Origin: Oerskovia douganii
GTDB taxonomy: Bacteria; Actinomycetota; Actinomycetes; Actinomycetales; Cellulomonadaceae
DNA: 50,010 nt
Direction of reading: 5' to 3'
NCBI RefSeq assembly: GCF_015142735.1
Contig: NZ_JACSPN010000028.1
Span: forward strand, 1-50,010
Of this stretch, positions 45,096 through 50,010 are shown in pieces. Within the stretch, counting starts at the first letter, position 1. Every line of letters starts with the position of its first letter. The translations under genes and the position numbers were made by a program. The notes beneath the pieces were generated by a model. It made no database searches. It had not been told where the DNA came from and saw only the letters and a program-made list of their open reading frames with translations.

Positions 45096-47756
45096 TCACC
45101 CCTGCGCGCAGCCCGCGACCGCGAGCTCCCCCGCACGCTCCACGAGCGCGAACGTGCCGCACCGGTCGGTACGCAGGATCGCCGCCCCTGCTCCCCTGTA
45201 GAGGTCGAGCGCCTCGTCGGTCGGGTGACCGTAGGTGTTCTCGCCCGAGCTCACGATCGCGACCGCGGGACTGAGCGTCGCGGCGAGGCCTGGCGACTGG
45301 ACGCGCGACCCGTGGTGGGCCACCTTGACGACGTCGACCGCGGCACCGCCCGCGCGGGCCCGCAGCGTCCGGTCCAGCGACTCCTGGCCCGGCAGCTCGA
45401 GGTCGCCGAGCGCCACGAGCGAGAGCGCAGGGGTGGTCACGAGCAGGGTCACGCTCGCGTCGTTGGCCCCACCGTCGGCCTCGGCCACCGTGAGCCGCCC
45501 GTCCGTGCCCCGTGTCGCGCGGTCCCCCTCCCCTGCCTGCAGCACCTCCCACGAGACGTCGCCGAGCACTCCGCCGACCCCGGCGGCCGCTACCTCCACC
45601 GGGATGCCGCGGTCGGCGAGGTCGCTGAGCACCCAACCGGCCTGCTCGGCCGGGTCCCCGAGCCCGGTCACGAGCGCCCGGTCCACCTCGCGGCCGTCGA
45701 GCACGGCGGCGAGCCCGCCGACGTGGTCGGCGTGGAAGTGTGTCAGCACGAGCAGGTCGAGCCGTTCGATCCCCAGCTCGTCGAGGCAGGTCCCGGCGGC
45801 GTCCCCCGCAGGCCCGACGTCGATCGCGAGCCCGCGGCCGTCGCCCGTGCGGACCACGAGCCCGTCCCCCTGCCCGACGTCGCACGCCGCCACGACCCAG
45901 TCCGCGGGGACGTCGCGACCGACGGGCGCGATCCAGCGCGGCCAGGCGAGCAGCACGCAGCAGGCCGCGACGCCGGCGGCCACCGCCCAGGCAGCGACGA
46001 GGCGCATGGTCGCGCGGCGCCGTCGGGCAGCGAACGCCTCCCGGAGACCCGCCCGCACCGCCGTCCGCCAGGTGTGCGGCCACCCGCTCCCCCGGCTCCA
46101 CGCGACCCGCCACCCCACCAGCCCCGCGACCCACCGCCACCGCCAGACCAGGACGAGCGCGACGAGGGTCACGAGCGCGAGGGCCACGGCACCGCCCGGA
46201 CCACCGGGCCACGGCACCCGCGCCCCGGGCAGGCCCGCGAAGGACCGCGCCACGGCCGCGATCCACCATGCCGCGAGGCCCGCGGGCCACGCGAGCACCG
46301 TCGCGCCGCCGGGGAACCACGGCGCGACCAGGGTCGCGAGGACCCCGAGAACCGTCGCCGGGAAGAGCGCGGGGGCCGCGACGAGGTTGGCCGGCACGGC
46401 GTACGTCGCGACCGACGGGTCGAGCAGGACCAGGACCGGCGCGCACGCGAGCTGGGCCGTGAGCGGCACCGCGAGCGCGAACGCGGGCACCTTGCCGATC
46501 CACGGCGCGAGCCGCCGCGCCACGGGCTGCGTGCCCACGACCAGCGCCGCGGTCGCGACGCTCGACAGGACGAACCCGTACGAGCGCGCGAGCCACGGGT
46601 CCAGGACGAGCAGCACCACGACGACGGCCGCGAGCGCCGGGAGCGCGCGCGAGGGCCTGCCCAGCCCGATCCCGACGAGCCCGACCACCCCCATCGCGGC
46701 GGCGCGCAGCACGCTCGGGTCGGGGTGGACGAGCAGCACGAACCCCGCCATGACGGTGCCCGTCACGGCCAGGCGCACACCGCGGGGCGCGCGGGCCACC
46801 GCGCACAGCGCCGTCACGGTCGCGACGACGATCGCGAAGTGCCCGCCCGAGACCGCGGTCACGTGCGTGAGACCCGTGGTCCTGAGGGCTGCGTCAAGCT
46901 CGTCGTCGATGCGCGACGTGTCGCCCACGGCGACGCCCGGGAGCAGCGCACGGGCATCCGTGGGCAGTCCCTCGGAGACCGTGAGCAGGTCGGCCCGCAA
47001 CGCGTTGACGGCGCGCAGCGGCGTCACGGGTGGGGCCGTCACGAGCGGTGGCCCGGTCGCGACGAGTGTCGCGGTGGCCTTGTCCCCGGCGTCGGCAGGC
47101 GCGAGCGTGCCCGACGCGCGGACCTCGCTGCCGTAGGCGACGTCGCCCCACGTCAGGTCGGCGAGGACGTCGAGATGCCCTCCGGCGGGGGCGGCGGCGC
47201 CGCGGCCCTGGACGGCGCTCAGCGTCAGGGTCGTCCGGACGGTGTCCACCGCGCCGGACCACGGGTTCGCCACCGTGACAGATTCCGCGACGACCTTCCC
47301 GACGACCTCGACCGCCGCGCCCCGGGCAGCGAGGACAGCGGCACCGCCCGCGTCCCGCGCGACCAGGTGGACCGACCCTGCGGCCAGGACCGCGAGCACG
47401 CATCCCGTGACGAGAACGCACTGGCCGAGCCACGCACGCCCCGCCGCGCGGCGCGAGGACCGGCGCGTGCTGTGGTGCGAGGACCGGCGCGTGCGGGAGG
47501 TGACGAGCAGCCACGACCCGGCGTACACCAGCACCCCGGCGACGAGCACCGTCCCCGCCAGGGCGGCCCGTGCATCCGCTGCCGTGAGCCACCACGCGGT
47601 GCCCCAGGACGCGAGCGCCGCAGGCACGAGCCGGAGGTCGGTCGCGGTGGTCCGTGGAGGACGGGCCGGGGCGAGGGGATGCCGGGACCCGTCGAGCGGA
47701 CCGCGGGCGGCCCCGGGCGAGGGCTGCCCCGGGGAAGCCGCCACGTCCCGCCGCAC
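45096..47756 (-). CDS. comEC: ComEC/Rec2-family competence protein
   Basis: 886 residues, the DNA-uptake channel protein. N-terminal helices lead to a DUF4131/OB-like external domain, then the Competence domain with TGLTHVTAVSGGHFAIVVATV and about ten helices, and a C-terminal metallo-beta-lactamase domain with LTHFHADHVGGL and VAHHGSRVQSPGL. All metal ligands appear intact, so the protein looks functional. The GTG start is one base after the comEA stop. A small internal duplication lies at 47453-47494. Confidence 0.94.
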   Translation of the reverse strand: MRRDVAASPGQPSPGAARGPLDGSRHPLAPARPPRTTATDLRLVPAALASWGTAWWLTAADARAALAGTVLVAGVLVYAGSWLLVTSRTRRSSHHSTRRSSRRAAGRAWLGQCVLVTGCVLAVLAAGSVHLVARDAGGAAVLAARGAAVEVVGKVVAESVTVANPWSGAVDTVRTTLTLSAVQGRGAAAPAGGHLDVLADLTWGDVAYGSEVRASGTLAPADAGDKATATLVATGPPLVTAPPVTPLRAVNALRADLLTVSEGLPTDARALLPGVAVGDTSRIDDELDAALRTTGLTHVTAVSGGHFAIVVATVTALCAVARAPRGVRLAVTGTVMAGFVLLVHPDPSVLRAAAMGVVGLVGIGLGRPSRALPALAAVVVVLLVLDPWLARSYGFVLSSVATAALVVGTQPVARRLAPWIGKVPAFALAVPLTAQLACAPVLVLLDPSVATYAVPANLVAAPALFPATVLGVLATLVAPWFPGGATVLAWPAGLAAWWIAAVARSFAGLPGARVPWPGGPGGAVALALVTLVALVLVWRWRWVAGLVGWRVAWSRGSGWPHTWRTAVRAGLREAFAARRRRATMRLVAAWAVAAGVAACCVLLAWPRWIAPVGRDVPADWVVAACDVGQGDGLVVRTGDGRGLAIDVGPAGDAAGTCLDELGIERLDLLVLTHFHADHVGGLAAVLDGREVDRALVTGLGDPAEQAGWVLSDLADRGIPVEVAAAGVGGVLGDVSWEVLQAGEGDRATRGTDGRLTVAEADGGANDASVTLLVTTPALSLVALGDLELPGQESLDRTLRARAGGAAVDVVKVAHHGSRVQSPGLAATLSPAVAIVSSGENTYGHPTDEALDLYRGAGAAILRTDRCGTFALVERAGELAVAGCAQG
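47453..47494 (-). repeat. in-frame micro-duplication in comEC
   Basis: GCGAGGACCGGCGCGTGC occurs at 47453-47470 and again at 47477-47494, a 24-bp (8-codon) period. It gives TRRSSHHS-TRRSSRRA in a cytoplasmic linker near the second helix. Confidence 0.85.
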
Positions 47757-47757
47757 G

Positions 47758-48897
47758 TCAGACCCGCACCTGGTCGCGCAGCCTCGCGAGCAGCGCGTCC
47801 CCGATCCCGCTCACCTCCCCGAGCTCCTCGACGGTCGTGAACGGGCCGTTCGCCTCGCGCCACTCGACGATGCGGGCCGCGAGCACGGGCCCGATCCCGG
47901 ACAGGGCGTCGAGCGCGGCCTCGTCGGCCGCGTTGAGGTCCACGGGTCCGGTCGACGCCTCGTTGCCGCCGGAGGCGGGTCCCGGGGCCGCGGCCACGAC
48001 CTCCCCCGGCCTCGGGACGACGATCTGCTCGCCGTCGACGACCTCCCGTGCCAGGTTGACCCCGGCGAGGTCGGCGTCCGGCGTGGCGTCTCCTGCCGCG
48101 GTCAGGGCGTCGGCGACGCGCGATCCCTCGGGCACCGTCACGAGCCCGGGGGCGGCCACGGCCCCCACGACGTGCACGACGACGTCGCTCACCACGGACG
48201 CTGCGTCGCCGTCCCCGGGGCCGGCCCCGGGCGCGCCCTCGTGCCCCGCCCCGGGCACGTCGGTCGGGGGTGCGTCGGGGTCAGCACCGCCCGGCGGCGT
48301 CCCCCCGCCCGGGGTGGCGACGGGTCGCGCACCCGCCTCGCCGAGCACCGCCACGGGGCGCAGGTCATCACCGTCGGCCAGCGCCCACGCCCCCACGCCG
48401 ACCGCGAGCAGCAGCACCGCGACCGCGGCGACCACCGCCGACCGCGCACCGACGGACCACCGGCGAGGCCCGCCGTCGGGCACGTGCTCGAATCCCGCGT
48501 GCGAGGTCGGGTGACCGTTCGCGGCCGTGTACGCCTCGGCGACCGCGTGCAGCGGGCCGCGCGCGACCTGGGGATCCTCCGGCGGTTCGGCCTCGCCGTC
48601 GTGGCCCCAGCCCGGCCCGGGACGCGGGGCCCTCGGGTCGGCGTCAGGGTGCCCCGGGACGTCGCCCCGCCGGGACGCCACGCCCTCCGCGCCCGGCCAC
48701 CGGGTCACCGTCTCGCCCTCGGGCGGAACGGCGCCGTGCTGACCGCCCGGGTCGGGAGACGGGGCCGGGGGCGAGGCCACGGTGCGCAGCCGCCGCAGCC
48801 GGTCCCCGCCGGTGTCGACCGGCCAGGCGCCCTGCCGGTCACCGGGACCCGGTCGGTCGTCGTCGGCGGTCGGGGGGAGCGTCCGGGAGAAGGTCAC
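47758..48897 (-). CDS. comEA: ComEA-family DNA-binding competence protein
   Basis: 379 residues, longer than typical ComEA because of a ~150-residue Pro/Gly/Asp-rich cytoplasmic N-terminus. A transmembrane helix lies near 152-173, then a linker, an SLBB domain (VVVHVVGAVAAPGLVTVPEG...REVVDGEQIVVPRPGE) and the C-terminal helix-hairpin-helix region (LNAADEAALDALSGIGPVLAARIVEWR) that binds DNA outside the membrane. The GTG start has GGGAGAAGG nearby. It is coupled to comEC. Confidence 0.94.
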   Translation of the reverse strand: MTFSRTLPPTADDDRPGPGDRQGAWPVDTGGDRLRRLRTVASPPAPSPDPGGQHGAVPPEGETVTRWPGAEGVASRRGDVPGHPDADPRAPRPGPGWGHDGEAEPPEDPQVARGPLHAVAEAYTAANGHPTSHAGFEHVPDGGPRRWSVGARSAVVAAVAVLLLAVGVGAWALADGDDLRPVAVLGEAGARPVATPGGGTPPGGADPDAPPTDVPGAGHEGAPGAGPGDGDAASVVSDVVVHVVGAVAAPGLVTVPEGSRVADALTAAGDATPDADLAGVNLAREVVDGEQIVVPRPGEVVAAAPGPASGGNEASTGPVDLNAADEAALDALSGIGPVLAARIVEWREANGPFTTVEELGEVSGIGDALLARLRDQVRV

Positions 48898-49004
48898 GCG
48901 GGCACGCTAGGCGCCCTGCCAGCACCCCGGGTGCGCTCACGGGCCCTGCTGTGGACCGGAACGACGGGCGGCGGCCTGTGCACGGCCAGGATCCCGGGGA
49001 CGGC

Positions 49005-49859
49005 CTACGGCGCGCGGTCCGCCACGACGATCGCGAGCACGCCGGGCCCCGCGTGCGCCCCGACGACCGCGCTCACGGGCGTGACCGCGGCCCGCACACC
49101 GGTCGTGTCCCACAGCCTGTCGGCGACCTCGGTCGCCGCGGCGTCGTCCCCCAGGAAGTGCACCGCGAGCTCGGGCTCTGCCCGCCGCCCGACCGAGTCG
49201 ACCGCGACGTGGATCAGCCGGTCGACGGCCGCGGACCGCGTCCGCACCTTCTGGATCACCTCGATGCGGCCGTCCCGCACCGCGAGCAGCGGGCGCACCC
49301 CGAGCACCGTCCCCAACGTCGCGGCCGCGACCCCCAGACGTCCACCGCGGCGCAGGTGGTCGAGCGAGTCGACCATGAAGATCGCGCGGCTCGAGTCCGC
49401 GACCGCGAGCGCCCGGCGCGCGACCTCGTCGAGCGTGGCCCCCGCCGCGGCGGCGTCGGCCGCCGCCAGCGCCGCGAAGCCCAGCCCCATGGCCACTGTC
49501 CGCGAGTCCACGACCCGCACCGGCACCGGGGAACGCGTCGCCGCGAGCGCGGCCGCGTGCACCGTGCCCGACAGGTCGCCCGACAGGTGGATCGAGACGA
49601 TCGACCGGGCCCCCGCACGGGCCGCGGCCTCGTACGCCGAGACCAGGGCGTGCGGCGTCGGCTGGGAGGTCGTCACGCGCTCCCCTGCGCCGATCCGGTG
49701 CGCGACGTCGTCGGGCGAGATCTCGACGCCCTCGAAGAACGCCTCCTCGCCGACCAGCACGTGCAGGGGCACCACGGACAGGGCCGGGTGGTCACCGGAG
49801 GGGAGGGAGGCGGTCGAGTCCGTGACGACGTGGACTGCCGGGGGCTTCGCAGGACTCAT
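49005..49859 (-). CDS. DegV family protein (fatty-acid-binding)
   Basis: 284 residues. The N-terminal TDSTASLP and TTSQPTPHALVSAY are DegV signatures; SIHLSGDLSGTVHAA and VDSRTVAMGLG form the lipid pocket. DegV/FakB proteins present fatty acids to kinases. No fakA-like kinase is next to it here. It lies upstream of comEA on the same strand, a common actinobacterial position near leuS. Confidence 0.94.
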   Translation of the reverse strand: MSPAKPPAVHVVTDSTASLPSGDHPALSVVPLHVLVGEEAFFEGVEISPDDVAHRIGAGERVTTSQPTPHALVSAYEAAARAGARSIVSIHLSGDLSGTVHAAALAATRSPVPVRVVDSRTVAMGLGFAALAAADAAAAGATLDEVARRALAVADSSRAIFMVDSLDHLRRGGRLGVAAATLGTVLGVRPLLAVRDGRIEVIQKVRTRSAAVDRLIHVAVDSVGRRAEPELAVHFLGDDAAATEVADRLWDTTGVRAAVTPVSAVVGAHAGPGVLAIVVADRAP

Positions 49860-49933
49860 CTCCGGGACACCTTACGTGGCGTGCGCGGGCCGTCGCATCC
49901 TGCGCCGCGCGCGCACCGGGGTGCCGCCCTAGG

Positions 49934-50010
49934 TGTACTGACCAGGACCGTTGTTGACGTGAAGAGAGACCTCCGTGTCGAGTGGGAGCTGTCTAGGAAC
50001 CCGGCTCTGA
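49934..50010 (+). mobile_element. possible end of an IS481-like insertion sequence, cut by the window
   Basis: CTAG (49929-49932) is followed after one base by a sequence beginning TGTACTGACC and continuing to the end. IS481-family elements insert at NCTAGN and begin with TGT. The composition (TTGTTGACGTGAAGAGAGAC) is less G+C-rich than surrounding intergenic DNA. An open frame from GTG 49959 stays open for 17 codons to the edge. Only one end is visible, so this is tentative. Confidence 0.35.

Overview
The window is about 73% G+C with G/C at almost every third codon position, and it carries a gene order typical of high-G+C Gram-positive bacteria (Actinomycetota). The gene set and the paired proline-rich membrane proteins suggest the Cellulomonadaceae/Promicromonosporaceae area (Cellulomonas, Oerskovia, Cellulosimicrobium and relatives). 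That placement is inferred from gene content and codon use; no database was searched.

Left part (1-4.7 kb): a maltose/maltodextrin utilisation locus. A binding lipoprotein (malE, minus strand) diverges from a LacI-family repressor, followed by a GH13 alpha-glucosidase. Near-identical AAGCGCTT-core palindromes lie in both promoter regions. The first ~112 bases look like an unreliable contig edge (C19-G5-C14).

4.7-12 kb: dusB and glyS (minus), then a translationally coupled zinc-uptake operon znuA-znuC-znuB-zur-dedA (plus) with a candidate Zur box, then a VOC-family protein (minus).

12-31 kb, almost all minus strand: conserved housekeeping genes in the order hrcA-dnaJ-rsmE-HIT-phoH-ybeY-corC-era, then (after an inserted block) leuA-recO-uppS. 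phoH to era are joined by 1-4 base overlaps. The insert between era and leuA holds an alpha/beta hydrolase with a membrane tail, two paralogous membrane-anchored beta-propeller proteins and a multi-TM/LRV protein; these look like a surface-related set of unknown role. hrcA has a CIRCE element. leuA has a 16-codon leader peptide with four consecutive Leu codons, and part of this Leu run is complementary to the leuA ribosome-binding site.

31-39 kb: accessory block with a lower-G+C solitary nuclease-like protein (HsdR N-terminal type), an MFS exporter, a DUF3097 protein, two proline/glutamine-rich membrane proteins and an OafA-type acyltransferase with an SGNH domain.

39-50 kb: hemW, lepA, an orphan PemK/MazF-like protein, rpsT, holA, comEC, comEA and degV, a very common actinobacterial neighbourhood. 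The last ~77 bases resemble the end of an insertion sequence next to a CTAG target.

The two most unusual items are (i) a 52-bp element just after uppS in which three 7-8 bp inverted repeats are interleaved as A-B-C-A'-B'-C' and overlap a possible 13-codon ORF, and (ii) the apparently leaderless leuA leader peptide with its SD-complementary Leu codons. No tRNA, rRNA or CRISPR array was seen.
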